DNA from: Rhynchosporium graminicola
Lineage: Eukaryota; Ascomycota; Leotiomycetes; Helotiales; Ploettnerulaceae
Assembly: GCA_900074885.1 (NCBI GenBank)
Contig: FJUW01000069.1
Location: 209,756 to 273,755, forward strand
DNA length: 64,000 nt
Direction of reading: 5' to 3'
Below are positions 11,271 to 25,293 of this stretch, piece by piece; positions within the stretch are counted from its first letter, which is position 1, and each line of letters begins with the position of its first letter. The notes under the pieces were generated by a model. The model saw only the letters and a list, made by a program, of their open reading frames with translations. It had not been told where the DNA came from and ran no database searches. Made by a program: the position numbers and the translations under genes.

Positions 11271-13487
11271 TTTAATACTAATATCTATAACAGTTTATTA
11301 TCCTCTAAATAACTATAATTATCTATTTTATCTTCTTAGGCATTAATCTATTAATCTAGTTTACGCGGAGATCTAGGTTTACTTAAGTTAGTAGTATAGA
11401 AGTCTCTAAGCTTATATAGAGTATCTATTAGGTCGGAAGCGTTATACTAAGTTAGGTCCGGATCGTAGCTTAGCTAGCTAACTTAATACTTTAGATTACC
11501 TTTTAGGAGTCATATAGTAAGTATATCTTATAACTCCTACTCTTCTTAAGTAGCGATAATCTCCGGGGGTAGGTTTAGTAGCTCTTAGCTTAGTAATAAG
11601 TTATCCGGGTCCTTAAAAAGTAATTCTAAGGCGAATATATCGTATATAGAAGATCTAAGAGGTAAATCTAGCTTATAGGAGTATCCGATCTTAGCTAGGA
11701 CTTAGTATAGTCCTGCCTAGAGGCTAGATAGCTTCTTACTCGGCTGGTAATTCTTAAGGTTCCTTATAGAGAGAAATACCTTATCTCTAACTTCCTAGTT
11801 AATACTACGCTATTTCGGATTAGTTATAGCGCTTATCTTTTACTAAGCAGCTAGTATATTAGCTTTTATAAACTCGATAGCGGATTTAGTATATTTAGCT
11901 AAGGATTTAGTATCGATACAGTTAAGCTTCTCTTGTGGTATCGATATAGTAAGTTACTTCTAATCCTAGCTATTCCGTAGTAGAATATTATATTCAAGGG
12001 TATATAGCGCTATACTAATAGAATCGTAAGGCAGGATTACTTAAGCGCGGTCTATTATTAGTAGTAGTTCGCCCTAGTTACTTTAGTAATAATTAATAAA
12101 GGGTCTAGGGCGTTAGTTAATATACTAGTTCATAATCTCCGTTTATCTATCGGTTTACTAATAGAAGAAGCTCAAGAGCTTAATCTTAACTCTAATTATA
12201 TAGTAAAACTCTTATTAGAAGGATAAGATAAACTAAGCTCCTTAGTAGGATATAATTAACTCAGGATTATATCCGAAACGATATATCTATTAAATAAATA
12301 GTATAGCTATCCCGCGAGTATCGATATTATAGTAGTACGATACTAATATAGAGTCCTTTCCTAGGCGGTTAATAAATACTAATATCTTATTAAACCTCTA
12401 GTTATTAGTCGAGAAGTCCTTAAAATCTATAGCTAAGTGCTATATAGAGTAGCTAGGTACTAGTAATAGGTAGAGGAATCCTTATTATTTCGCTTGCTTC
12501 AGATAAGAGTATTAGTAAGAGTAGTAATTCTAAGTATATTATTTTATATCTGATATAAGTCCTTTCTAGTAATAATAGGTAGAAATTATTTCGGCGGTCT
12601 TACGAGCATTTAGATAAGCAGAGGAAACTTAATTATAGACTTCGCTAATTAAATAGGTATATAACAGGATATAGCGTTATACGTATAGATAACTATTATA
12701 AAGTAGTAAGCTATCGTTAATAATATAGCTATTTCCTAATATATTCTATTTATTAGAGAATAATTCTTAGTTAAATTAGTATAGTTTCTCGATTAAATTA
12801 AAAGAGTTACGTGCGAGTTCCGAAAGTATATCGGTCCTTAGCGATATTAGGCATATGCAACTGATTTGATCAATATAACATTTACCTAATTCTATATTAA
12901 TCCTAGGGTCTAAGCGGTCTAGAGGTAGTAAAACCCGAGATCTACTATCCTATTTCTGCTATTTCTATATCCTTAGGTCTTATTCCCTATAGCTAAGGAT
13001 ATTAGTATTAGCGTTATCTTTACTAAGAGTATATATAATTTAAAAGTTAAATTCGGATAGGAATTCTATTTATCTAGCTTACTTACTAGTTAAGACCTTA
13101 GTAATTATAAAGTATTCTAAGGATCGATAGTCCGTATATATACTAGTATAGTATTATAGCGATATAAGTTCAGGTCTCTATTTCCGGAAAGACTTAATAA
13201 TAATATATAATTCCTTATTATAGATCTCCTAGTTTAGTTCGTATCTATTAAGAATTAGGAGTAGAATCTAATTAGATACTACTAATTATCTTTATATAAT
13301 TAGAAGATAACTCCTGCTATTATACTATTAGAAGTATTAGTTTCTAGTTTAGTTTATAATTCTAAGTCGAAATAATATAGTTTCTGTACTAAAGTAGCTA
13401 TTACTATAGCTTATCGAAGGATTTCTTATAATTATTAGTGAAATTCTATAGTATTATAAGCCGGGTAAGTATTAAGAGGAGTTTAGC

Positions 13488-13492
13488 GATAA
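13488..13492. repeat. Target-site duplication GATAA, left of element D
   Basis: GATAA at 13488-13492 is repeated at 21781-21785, and joining the two sides restores the uninterrupted family A sequence seen near 2000 in copy 1. Confidence 0.9.
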
Positions 13493-13727
13493 TGTGACGA
13501 CTGGTCAGGTTTGGAGGTCTCTCCCTATTAGTAGAAACACTTACTGCTAAGCGAGATTACACGAGTAGAGTTTAGGGGCCCCTTTTCATATATATACTTC
13601 TATTCTCTCTCTACTTCTTTACTCCTTAGTTATAGATTCTCAAGTGATTCTTACTACTTCATATTCATAGTAATATGAGGTCTTATTACTCAGGTAGTTT
13701 TAAGACCTTTCTAGAGTAAGCGTTATA
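13493..13727 (+). repeat. 5' LTR of element D
   Basis: 235 bp. Differs from the 3' LTR by about a dozen changes, all transitions at CA or TG sites among those I compared, so the divergence reflects RIP rather than age. Confidence 0.9.
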
Positions 13728-13789
13728 TTATCTATAACTCTTTTACTTACGTCTAGGAAGATAGTAAATATCTACTTATATTATACCTC

Positions 13790-15150
13790 TATGCCTAGAG
13801 CTACTAAACGCAAGAGACTACGCTATACGGAGAAGGCCTATACTAAGTATAAACTTGAAGAATAGCACCTAAACCGAAGTAACCTAAGTCCGATAAATCG
13901 ACTACCGGTTCTCCGACTCCCTTTACTTCTTATTCTTCGGCGACTCGTAATACTCGCTATAACTTACCTCTCTCTATAGTAGAGAGTACTCGCGATAACG
14001 CCTCGTCCGAGTTAAGCTCCNGCCGACTTATCTATAGAACTACGCTAGTTACGGGACGAGTTCCTAGAACTACGCTAGTTAACTACTTAGCGCTCTACTA
14101 AGTCTATATTATTTAATAACGTTTAATCGCGTATAATACTATTACTATTAATTAAAGAAGATAACGCTACTCTTACGCTTAATAATCGTTATTAAGAATA
14201 ATCTACCGGAGGAATATCGTTAATATTATACGCTACGCGTATAGAGAAGATACTGAACCTTCTAAATAAGCTCTCTAATAGAATCGACTACTCTCTAAAA
14301 CTCTGGGAAGTATAGATACGTAACGCCCTCTAGCGCTACTCTAGCTACTTCATTAACGAAGATTACTATAAAGATTAGTTACTTAACTAAACGGAAGGAA
14401 TAGCCAGAACTTACCTGGAACCCTTATTCTTAGAACTAGAATATAATAAAGAAAGTAGTATAATCGATTCACTCGATATAATTACTTAACTTGTCTCCTT
14501 CTTATCTAATCTATACGACTAATAAACTGCAAGAGCTAGCTACTCTGTATTAAAGATAGATTATAAGTAGACCTTCTGGACGTTCTACTACGAGTTTCGT
14601 ACGCTAGCTCGTAAAGCTAGAGTAAACGATTAATCGACTCTGAAAATGGACTTATAAGAGAAGCTACCTATACGGCTACGGAAATAGCTCTTCTAATAGT
14701 ACCGAACGTTAAGGACACTAGAAGAATATATTAAGGCTATATAAGCTAAAGACTAAGGTTAATTTATTAAAAAGACTTATTATTCCGAGTCTTTAGCTAA
14801 AGCTAGCGCGACTCGGGAACGCCTTATAAATACCTTCTCCTAGCGCTATAATACTAACTCCTTTTCTTATTCGCAAATTAGTCTTCTTACGCCTGAGAAT
14901 ACTAATACGACTAGTAAATAAGTACTATACTCTGTACGAAATAACACGCCTCGTGCATAATCGCTAGCGAATACTCCTCGTTACTTTACGCCTACTTTAT
15001 ATCTACGCTTATCATTAGCTCGACCTAATACTCTATATCGAATTAACGTAATTAACGCTAATAATAATATTTATAGCGAGTCAGAAGATAATAATAACAA
15101 AGAGATATACGATAACACCTAAGAGTATATTAAACCGCTAGTAAAAGACT
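13790..15150 (+). pseudogene. Gag relic of element D
   Basis: Starts near an ATG at 13792 (M-P-R-A-T-K-R-K-R), basic at the N terminus, with a capsid-like stretch at about 14300-14800. Interrupted by many TAG/TAA stops. An ambiguous base sits at 14021. I did not find a clear CCHC zinc knuckle, unlike family A and element E. Confidence 0.6.
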
Positions 15151-17911
15151 ATACTTAGGGAAAGACTCCTTCCTAGGTAGTATACGAGATATGCGATATC
15201 TTAACCTTACGAAGCTTCTTAGTAGTTAATCGTTTACTATACGTGCTACTCTTACTAAGAATAGACTCTTATATAAGCTACTCGTACTTCTCGATTCTGA
15301 AGCTAATAGATATTATTTCATTAATTATTCTTTTCTTAAATCCCTTTCCTTCTTCTTAAAACCTTTAATTTATCTTCTGCTAAATGTAATTCCTATTAAA
15401 GGCTTTAATAGCGTTAATAGTAGTACTATTAGTCACTATACGATACTTAATTTAATAGTAGATTATCGCGTTAAGGTATTTACCCCCTTTCTTATTACTA
15501 CTCTCAGAAACTATAGTATTATACTCGGAAGGACCTAGCTTTCGGAATATCAAGTACTCTTAGATACCTCTAAACAATAGATTATTTAGCTACTATATAC
15601 TCCTCCTAGTAACGTTTATAGCTCTCCGATTAAGATTAAGAACTTATATAAATACTATACTTACTAGCGCTACTAATACGACGCTAACGAACGAAACAAA
15701 CGCCTTAATTAGTTCTAGGAAGCGTATAAGGAATAGCGAAGCGCAGCTAACTCTCCTATTAATATTCGAGCTATTATTAACTCTATCTTTATTATTAAAT
15801 AACTATTACTAGCTCGGAAGCGAATTTCTAGGGAGACTTATAGCTATAAAAACATCTAAAACTCTCCCCTAGAGAGTGTTCTATAGGTAACTAACCCTCT
15901 ATTACTACTGCCGATCAGTTAGGACCGTTTCTCTAGCGTTCATACTACTTATTATAGATACGATAAGCCTAAGTGTTTATTATCTGAAGAATAAGAATAG
16001 AGTAGTAAAGAGAGGTCTTTATACTCTAGAGAGACTACTAATATATAGCCGAAGTACGTACGATTCAGTAACGTTATCGCCTATATCCCGCGTGAATCTC
16101 TACTTCAACCCTAATTAGAAGTCTCTATATTAAAGACCTACGCATAAGACTACGCTTATGCAATTTACACTATAGACTAATAGTTACTCGGAATACTGTC
16201 TCGCGACTTAATAAAAGCTACTTAAAGTATAAAAATAGCTACTACGATATTTCGGAAGCGATAAAGATTACCTCGTGTACTCAGACCTCTTCTAGAGCCT
16301 CCTGCGCTAGAGATTTACGTAATTAGTAACCTAGCTTTCTATCTCTTATATAAACGCTAGAAGTCTTCTAACGATAAGATCTTCTCTATTACCCTTCACG
16401 AGATAGATAAGCTTCTTAACGACCGAATTATAGTTTAGTAACGCGATACTACTATCGTATCTTTAACTATCGACCTTATAGAACGTCGTAAAACCGCCTA
16501 ATAATTTACTATTAGCTTAAGCGAATTAGATTTAGAACTATAGATCCCTTATAAGTATAGCTAGTAGGTATACGTCTTTTCTAAGGAAGCTAGCGATATT
16601 CTCCCTCCTTATCACTTATGCGATCACCGAATTAAGCTTAAGGAAAGGGCTGAGAAGAACCTTAAATACTCCTCCTTATATAAGATATTAGCTAAAGAAC
16701 TTAAAGTCGTTAAGGCGTATATTACTAATAACTTAGCTAAAGGTTTCATCGAACCTTCTTAAGTACTATACGCTATACTTATTCTTTTCGTTAAGAAAGC
16801 TAATAGAAGTCTAAGATTCTATATCGACTTTCGCGCACTTAATAACTTTACGAGGAAGGATTAATATATACTGCTATTAATCGATAAAACGCTAGCTAGA
16901 ATCTCTACTACTAAGATATTCACTAAACTAGATATTCGCCAGGCGTTCTACCGAATTCGAATAGATCTAGCCTCTAAAAAGTATACGACTTTCCGGACCT
17001 ATTATAGTATATATAAGTATAAAGTACTCCCTTTCGGTCTAACTAATAGCCCTGCGATATACTAGCGATATATAAATAACGTCTTATTCGACTACTTAGA
17101 TAACTTCTATATAGTATATTTAGACGATATTCTGATCTACTCTAACGACTTATTATAATATTAATTATACGTACATAAGGTACTATAATAATTATAAGAC
17201 GCTAGATTATAAGCCGACCTTAAGAAGTATAAATTCAACGTTACTCGTACTAAATACCTTAGATTTATTATCTCTACTTCTAGGATCGAGGTAGACCCTA
17301 AGAAGGTTAATATTATATAATCTTAAAATTACCCGACTATAATTAAGGGTATATAATTATTCTTAGGCTTTTATAACTTCTACCGACGATTTATTAAGGA
17401 CTATAGAATTATCGCAAAACCTCTTATATAACTCACTAAAAACAATATATTATTTCGGTTCGCTAAGGAGTATAAAGATACCTTTAATCACCTAAAGCAC
17501 GCTCTCACTTCGGCACTACTCCTCTACTACTATTAGTAATATCTACCTTATATAATCGAAATAGACGCTAGTAATAGAGTAATAGCAGGTATACTATCGC
17601 AATAGCACGACGAAGACTAGTTCCTAGTAGTCTACTTCTCTAAGACTATACTACCTACCGAGTTTAATTACGCTATCCACGATAAGGAAATACTCGTAAT
17701 TATACGATCTTTTAGTAACTAGAGATCTGAGCTCGTAGGCGTACTGTATTAGATCCGCGTTATTACTAATTATAAAGCTCTTAAGTACTTCATAACCTCT
17801 AAATAGCTAAACGCACGATAAGTACGATAAGCCGAGCTACTCGCAGATTATAACTTTATAATTACCTATCGACCTAGGAAGTATAATCTACTTGCTGACG
17901 CTCTCTCTTAT

Positions 17912-18945
17912 AGAATAGATAAATTAGATAACTAGAATAACGCTAAAAGAACCTAGCGTTTATAGTAGCTACTACGCGAAGACTAAATCGATCTAGTACT
18001 ACTTATAAGTAACCTCCGGAATAACTCCGACTCTATAGATAACTTTAAGCTTATTAACGCCTTAGAAGTCGCTGACCTATCGCTAGTCTTTTCTATAGTA
18101 TAGCAAGTACTTAACGCTAATCGCACTACGCCGTTACTCTAAGCTTTACGGAAATAAGCTCTCTCCGCTACTCCTAGAAAACTAACTATAGAAAAAGATC
18201 TTCTACTCTATAAAGGAAGACTAATCGTACCTGATATCTTATACCTTCACACGCTACTTATACGCGAAGTACACGACCGATTAAAGACTACTTATCTAAG
18301 TGTAAAGAAGACCTTATAACTACTAGTATTATAATACTAGTAGTACAGAATCGCTTTAACTATCAACTAGTACTACTGTAACTATTATACTTACTAACGA
18401 ATTCAAGTACCGCGTAATAAGAAACCGGGCCTTCTCTAACCTCTACTTATACTGTTATATCTATAGGAGCATATTATAGTCGACTACTATAGCTTCAACC
18501 GCGATAAATATAATTACGATAATATTCTTATATTTATCAACTGTTTTAGTAAATAAGTAATTAGTATTCTATACCGAAAGACCTCCGATACGCGCGACCT
18601 TATAAAGCTTTACTTATACTACGTATACCGCTATTTCGGAGCTCTATTAATAATTACCTCTAATAGAAGGCCTTAATTCGTTTCCCGTTTTTAGACTATA
18701 GTTATTACGATTCTCGGTACCAAAAGATAGCTTTCTACAGTAGACTACTCGTAAACAGATAACTAAACAGAGATCTATAACTAATATCTCTAACGTAGAT
18801 TACGACCTTTTATCTTTTACTATTAAGACGACTAGTCAGAGTTCTTACCTATTATAGACTACGCCTAGATAACTCTCCCTTACGAATCCCTTAGAGGTCT
18901 CTTACCCTTTAAAGTTATTTATAGATATATACCCCGCGTTAATTA
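17912..18945 (+). repeat. Left copy of 1034-bp duplication flanking the N gap
   Basis: Matches 19788-20821 base for base in length and order; the one difference I found is A at 18409 against G at 20285. Covers the end of RNase H and much of integrase. Confidence 0.9.
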
Positions 18946-19787
18946 NNNNNNNNNNNNNNNNNNNNNNNNNNNNNNNNNNNNNNNNNNNNNNNNNNNNNNN
19001 NNNNNNNNNNNNNNNNNNNNNNNNNNNNNNNNNNNNNNNNNNNNNNNNNNNNNNNNNNNNNNNNNNNNNNNNNNNNNNNNNNNNNNNNNNNNNNNNNNNN
19101 NNNNNNNNNNNNNNNNNNNNNNNNNNNNNNNNNNNNNNNNNNNNNNNNNNNNNNNNNNNNNNNNNNNNNNNNNNNNNNNNNNNNNNNNNNNNNNNNNNNN
19201 NNNNNNNNNNNNNNNNNNNNNNNNNNNNNNNNNNNNNNNNNNNNNNNNNNNNNNNNNNNNNNNNNNNNNNNNNNNNNNNNNNNNNNNNNNNNNNNNNNNN
19301 NNNNNNNNNNNNNNNNNNNNNNNNNNNNNNNNNNNNNNNNNNNNNNNNNNNNNNNNNNNNNNNNNNNNNNNNNNNNNNNNNNNNNNNNNNNNNNNNNNNN
19401 NNNNNNNNNNNNNNNNNNNNNNNNNNNNNNNNNNNNNNNNNNNNNNNNNNNNNNNNNNNNNNNNNNNNNNNNNNNNNNNNNNNNNNNNNNNNNNNNNNNN
19501 NNNNNNNNNNNNNNNNNNNNNNNNNNNNNNNNNNNNNNNNNNNNNNNNNNNNNNNNNNNNNNNNNNNNNNNNNNNNNNNNNNNNNNNNNNNNNNNNNNNN
19601 NNNNNNNNNNNNNNNNNNNNNNNNNNNNNNNNNNNNNNNNNNNNNNNNNNNNNNNNNNNNNNNNNNNNNNNNNNNNNNNNNNNNNNNNNNNNNNNNNNNN
19701 NNNNNNNNNNNNNNNNNNNNNNNNNNNNNNNNNNNNNNNNNNNNNNNNNNNNNNNNNNNNNNNNNNNNNNNNNNNNNNNNNNNNNNN
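18946..19787. other. Assembly gap, 842 N
   Basis: Run of N inside the integrase region of element D. Sequence on its right repeats the 1034 bp on its left, so the gap probably joins two overlapping contig ends and may have no real content. Confidence 0.95.
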
Positions 19788-20821
19788 AGAATAGATAAAT
19801 TAGATAACTAGAATAACGCTAAAAGAACCTAGCGTTTATAGTAGCTACTACGCGAAGACTAAATCGATCTAGTACTACTTATAAGTAACCTCCGGAATAA
19901 CTCCGACTCTATAGATAACTTTAAGCTTATTAACGCCTTAGAAGTCGCTGACCTATCGCTAGTCTTTTCTATAGTATAGCAAGTACTTAACGCTAATCGC
20001 ACTACGCCGTTACTCTAAGCTTTACGGAAATAAGCTCTCTCCGCTACTCCTAGAAAACTAACTATAGAAAAAGATCTTCTACTCTATAAAGGAAGACTAA
20101 TCGTACCTGATATCTTATACCTTCACACGCTACTTATACGCGAAGTACACGACCGATTAAAGACTACTTATCTAAGTGTAAAGAAGACCTTATAACTACT
20201 AGTATTATAATACTAGTAGTACAGAATCGCTTTAACTATCAACTAGTACTACTGTAACTATTATACTTACTAACGAATTCAAGTGCCGCGTAATAAGAAA
20301 CCGGGCCTTCTCTAACCTCTACTTATACTGTTATATCTATAGGAGCATATTATAGTCGACTACTATAGCTTCAACCGCGATAAATATAATTACGATAATA
20401 TTCTTATATTTATCAACTGTTTTAGTAAATAAGTAATTAGTATTCTATACCGAAAGACCTCCGATACGCGCGACCTTATAAAGCTTTACTTATACTACGT
20501 ATACCGCTATTTCGGAGCTCTATTAATAATTACCTCTAATAGAAGGCCTTAATTCGTTTCCCGTTTTTAGACTATAGTTATTACGATTCTCGGTACCAAA
20601 AGATAGCTTTCTACAGTAGACTACTCGTAAACAGATAACTAAACAGAGATCTATAACTAATATCTCTAACGTAGATTACGACCTTTTATCTTTTACTATT
20701 AAGACGACTAGTCAGAGTTCTTACCTATTATAGACTACGCCTAGATAACTCTCCCTTACGAATCCCTTAGAGGTCTCTTACCCTTTAAAGTTATTTATAG
20801 ATATATACCCCGCGTTAATTA
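19788..20821 (+). repeat. Right copy of 1034-bp duplication flanking the N gap
   Basis: Same sequence as 17912-18945. Collapsing the two copies gives one uninterrupted integrase relic leading into the unique sequence from 20822. Confidence 0.9.
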
Positions 20822-21545
20822 GAATTAGAAAGACCTACCTGACTCTACTACGCCTACTAATAAGTTAAATACTTAGTAAGCTCTAGATTACGCTAATCGA
20901 CTACGCGATACCTAGACTACTACTTAATTAAGCCTCTAACGTATATAAGCTAAGATAGCTTAATCCTATAATCGCTTACGCTATAAAGTCGACTTTACTA
21001 TAGACGACCTTATCTAGCTAGATATACGCTACTTTACGAGTACTCGACCTAGTAAAAAACTCGACTTCCTGACTAATAGACCTTTCCGTATAATTAAAAA
21101 GGTCAGAAGCTCTTATTATCTAGAGCTCCCTACTAGTATGAAAGTATATAACGTATTCCCTGCTACTAAGCTATAGAAGTATCTAAACGACCCCTTACTA
21201 GGATAAACCTTACTGCCGCTACTACTTATTAATATTACTAGTGATAATAAATAGGAGATCGAAGATATACTTACGTGCCGCAAGCAGAAAAATAGCCTCT
21301 TATACCGAGTTTCCTAGTTAAATTAAGACGTCGATCTCATATAGTATAACGCTATAGACGTTAAATACGCTCCTGCTAAGCTATAATAATTCCACCTTAA
21401 TAACCTAACGTAAGCTAGACCTCCTACTAGACTACCTAATTAGCTGAAAGCTTTCTACGATAGAATTAATAATTACGACTACTTTAATAGCAATAAGGAG
21501 ATAGACTAACGCTCGAGGGCGAGCTTTTTTCGGAGGGGGGAGTAG

Positions 21546-21780
21546 TATAATAACTAGTTAGGTTTAGAGGTCTCTCCCTATTAGTAGAAACACTTACTGC
21601 TAAGCGAGATTACACGAGTAGAATTTAGGGGCCCCTTTTCATATATATACTTCTATTCTCTCTCTACTTCTTTACTCCTTAGTTATAGATTCTTAAGTGA
21701 TTCTTACTACTTCATATTCATAGTAATATGAGGTCTTATTACTCAGGTAGTTTTGAGACCTTTCTAGAGCAAGCGTCACA
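21546..21780 (+). repeat. 3' LTR of element D
   Basis: 235 bp, preceded by a purine-rich tract (GGAGGGGGGAG) as expected for plus-strand priming, and followed by the GATAA duplication at 21781-21785. Confidence 0.9.
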
Positions 21781-24700
21781 GATAAGGCCGAAATTCCGAA
21801 TAAATTAATAGTAGAAACTATAAAATCCTAAGAAAGATTTTATAGTAATTACTATTTCGAGGTACTTCTAGTTTATTAATAGTACTACCTTCTCGGGATC
21901 TAGCTCGATTCTGTTAATAGTAACGATATATCTAAGGTATTTAGTCCGAGTAATATGGAATTCGCTTTTCTTAATATCTACCTAGAGTCCGGTATCTATT
22001 AAGCGCTATAGTACTAATTTAATATATTCTTCGTGCGCCTAGAGCGTTTCCGAGTATATAAGGATATTATCTAAGTAAGCTATATAGAAATTATTCAGGT
22101 AGTTTAGCAGAATATTATTTATATATTATTAGTACGTACTAGGTCTATTATAGAGCCTAAAAGGTAGTACCTTATATTTATAGGATCCGAAGCGGGTTCG
22201 GAAAGTAGTATACTCCTCTGATTCAGAGTCTATACAGATACGATTAAATACTATATAGATATCTAGTTTAGTAAAGACTATAGCTTTAGATATATAAGTT
22301 AAGAGCTTATCGATCCTTAGTATTAGGTAAGAATCCTTTCGAGTGTTTATATTAAGCTTACGATAGTCGATATAGAAGCGTAATCTTCTATTAGCTTTCT
22401 TAACGAATAATATAAGTAATACGAAAGGACTTTAGCTAGATTCGATAAATCCCTTATCTAAATTCTCTATAAGGTACTCCTTAGTTACTTATAGTTCCTC
22501 TATAGACTACTAATATAAGGGCGAATATATATTAAGTAATAGTTCTTCTAGAATAATTTTATAATTATATAAGCGATATAGCAGAAGAATATTAGAATCC
22601 TATTTAGAAAAAGCCTCCTTAAGGGTATAGTATTATTCCGGTAGCTTTTCAGCTATAAGTTATTCAGTATCAGGATCCTTAGGGGAGTCGCTATCTAGAC
22701 GATCTTATAAGATATAGTCTATCTCGTAGATACTAGTAAAGAATAATTCGGAACTTTCGCGTTTTATATTAAAATAAAAAGCTATAGTACTAATTTAGTA
22801 AATCGGAACCGGTTTCCAGATCCTTAGGGATTAAGAGATATAATCTCGGTAGGGTTTCAGCGCAAGTACCTTTCTCGATACTTTCGGAAGAAGAAAGGGT
22901 TCGGATTCCTTAGTAATAAGCGGAAATAAGTTAAATAATAAGGATAATATATTAATATACTATATTATTACTATTTAGGGTAATCGGCGTTAGTCTAGCT
23001 AGTTTAGAGCTAAGTCCCGCGCGTTAGTATCGATTTAGTAAGATCGATTAATATTAGGTTTATAAGGCGGTAGAGTTATAATTATCTCTTTATTATATTA
23101 GAGAGTAACTAGATATCGTTCCGACTATAGTAGCTTATAGTAGAGCGTATCGAGCTTAACTTGAAATCGTCGTATCTATTTAATACTAATAATTATATCT
23201 TATTATCCTAAATTAAGGAGAATAAGAGAGTAGTTATAAATACGCCTATTATTAATAGAAAAGTATAAATATATGAAATAGATAATATAAGTTCTAACGG
23301 ATTATTAGAACTTACGTATTAGAATAGAATAAGGTAATAGCTCGATTTTAATACCAAGAGCCCCTAATAGTTATCTAGTAAGAGTATAATTAATAAACAG
23401 GTAACTATTCGCTCTAGTATTAATTAAGCTATTTATAGAGACTCCTAGCTTATTTATACTAATTATAATTAAGTATATAAATCGCTTACTTCTTATTAAA
23501 GAGTTAAAGTTAAGATTAGAGAGATTATACTTATATAGACTTAAGAAAGAGTTTTTACTAAGGCCATATCGTTTCCCTCTAGTATTAGTCCAGATTCGGA
23601 GAGTACGTCTTCTACTACTTTCTTAGTCGCTCTTTCCTCTTCTAGGAATTTATTAATTAATTAAACTTTAGGCGGGTTAAGATAGTCTAGCTTAATATAA
23701 CTAAGCTATCTATAACTATAATACCTAAGGGGTTCTCCGGTCGAGGTAGCAGGGCGTTTCAGTACAGAGAGAGTACTAGCTTATACTAGGATAGAGGTAC
23801 GTATATATAGTACGGGAGTAGCTTATCGAGGGGCTAAGCTTAAGGACTAGTAAGAAGTAGAACTAGAAGAGGTAATAGTAGTAATAGTAAGCTTATAGTA
23901 TTATATCTAGGTAGTAGCTTTCTCGAGTTAAGTACGTTCTAGGTTATAGTAACACTTAGTATTAAAAGAAAGTAAGGATCTAACTATAGAAGCGTAATCC
24001 TTATTCTACGTTAGTTTAATAATAAGAGTTAAAGTATATAAGAATAGTATAATCTTATCCTATATATAAAAGAATTACTCTTTCTTTTTAACTTTACTTT
24101 AGATAGTAGCGCTTTGAAATCAATTATAAAACTTAGCGAAAGTCTCGCGAGTATAACTAAGTTATTATATTTCTAAGTAGTAAAAAGCGTTATAGTAGTT
24201 ATCTTCTTCTGAACTAATAAGAAAGTTCTCCTCTAATAAGGAGATTATTTTATTACTAGTCTTAAACTTATTAGTAAGGTACTAAAGAGTAAGATATTCC
24301 TTAGCTAATCTAGTAACTAGTCCCTATACGAGAACGCGCCGAGAGAGGTCCGTAGAGTAATAGTTAGCGTTTATAGCTAATCGGTCTCGTATCGATACTC
24401 TTTATTAGAGGAAGGTAAGATCCGATCTATTATCTAAGAGTAAGATCTTCTTAGTAAGATAGGACTCCTTAGGGTATAACTCTATTAATTCGCTACCGGG
24501 AGAGGGCGATAGTTTATTAGAAATAGTATTCTCTCTCTTAGTAGTATATATCGGAATAGAGTTTAATAGCTTATTAAACTCTAGAATACATAGAGATTAT
24601 AGTACTAGTTCTAGTAGGAGAATCGAAGATAGGCGAGGGACTCCTACGAGGAACTTATCTTATATAGAGATTAGTCTATCGATAGTATCTTCTAGAGAGG

Positions 24701-25293
24701 TATTCTTTTCCTCTTATTCCGCTAATTATTATAAGAAGGAATAGATCAGATTCGAGTTATTTATAGAAGTAGAAGTACTAGGCGATTATACTCCTAGTGA
24801 TTTTCGCTTTTATTTTCCTTTCCCTCTTAGTTAGTACTTCCTTAATAAGGTATTAATATTCTCTAGTATAAGAGATATTTAGAGTAAGGAAAGGTATAAT
24901 ATATTAGGTTCAGAGGTAAAGTAAAGGGGATCGCGTTAAGTTCCCCTAGAAATAGAGGAGTCTCTAGTTTATTAGTTAGGAGCTATAATAGTAGCTTGAA
25001 AAGGAATATATTAAGATTATTTCAGCGGTAATATATAGAGATTAAAGTTCTGAGGTATTATTATACTTTATTTAAGATCTATCTATAATTCATTTATACT
25101 AAGAGAGTTATTAAAAGAGTATTATTAGAAACTTCCTCTATTTTACTATTTATAATAAGCTGAATTAAACCCTAATTTATAGCTATCCGAGAGATCTCTA
25201 GAATCTTAGCTATATATAAGTAATTATCGAATGAATAATTTAGTAAGTAAGATATTATATTAGACTATCTCCGGCTATCATAATCTTCATATT

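Larger units (their letters stand above)
15300..21510 (+). pseudogene. Pol relic of element D (PR-RT-RH-IN-chromodomain)
   Basis: Reverse transcriptase spans about 16550-17450, with F-T-K-L-D-I-R near 16920 and an unmutated VYLDDILIY box at 17114-17140. RNase H begins with E-I-D-A-S-N near 17557. Integrase follows from about 18240, continuing across the gap at 20100-21200. A chromodomain-like tail (E-I-E-D-I-L...Y-R-V-S-Q-L...Q-Y-N-A) lies at about 21250-21410 before the polypurine tract at 21531-21545. Chromodomains of this type direct integration to heterochromatin in related elements, which would suit insertion into an existing repeat. Confidence 0.85.
13493..21780 (+). mobile_element. Element D: chromodomain Ty3/gypsy retrotransposon with both LTRs and TSD
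   Basis: Begins TGTGACGACTGG, ends GCGTCACA, flanked by GATAA on both sides. LTRs are 235 bp each (13493-13727, 21546-21780). The plus strand reads gag, protease region, reverse transcriptase, RNase H, integrase and a C-terminal chromodomain in order, with little sign of frameshift: the stops are mainly TAG/TAA at former CAG/CAA. The annotated span includes an 842-N gap and a duplicated 1034-bp flank; removing both gives about 6.4 kb, normal for the superfamily. Inactive in its present form. Confidence 0.92.

Noticed and set aside
18946..19787. A real 0.8-kb insertion at the N gap
   Set aside because: The flanks overlap by 1034 bp with one mismatch, so an unmerged contig overlap explains the gap better.
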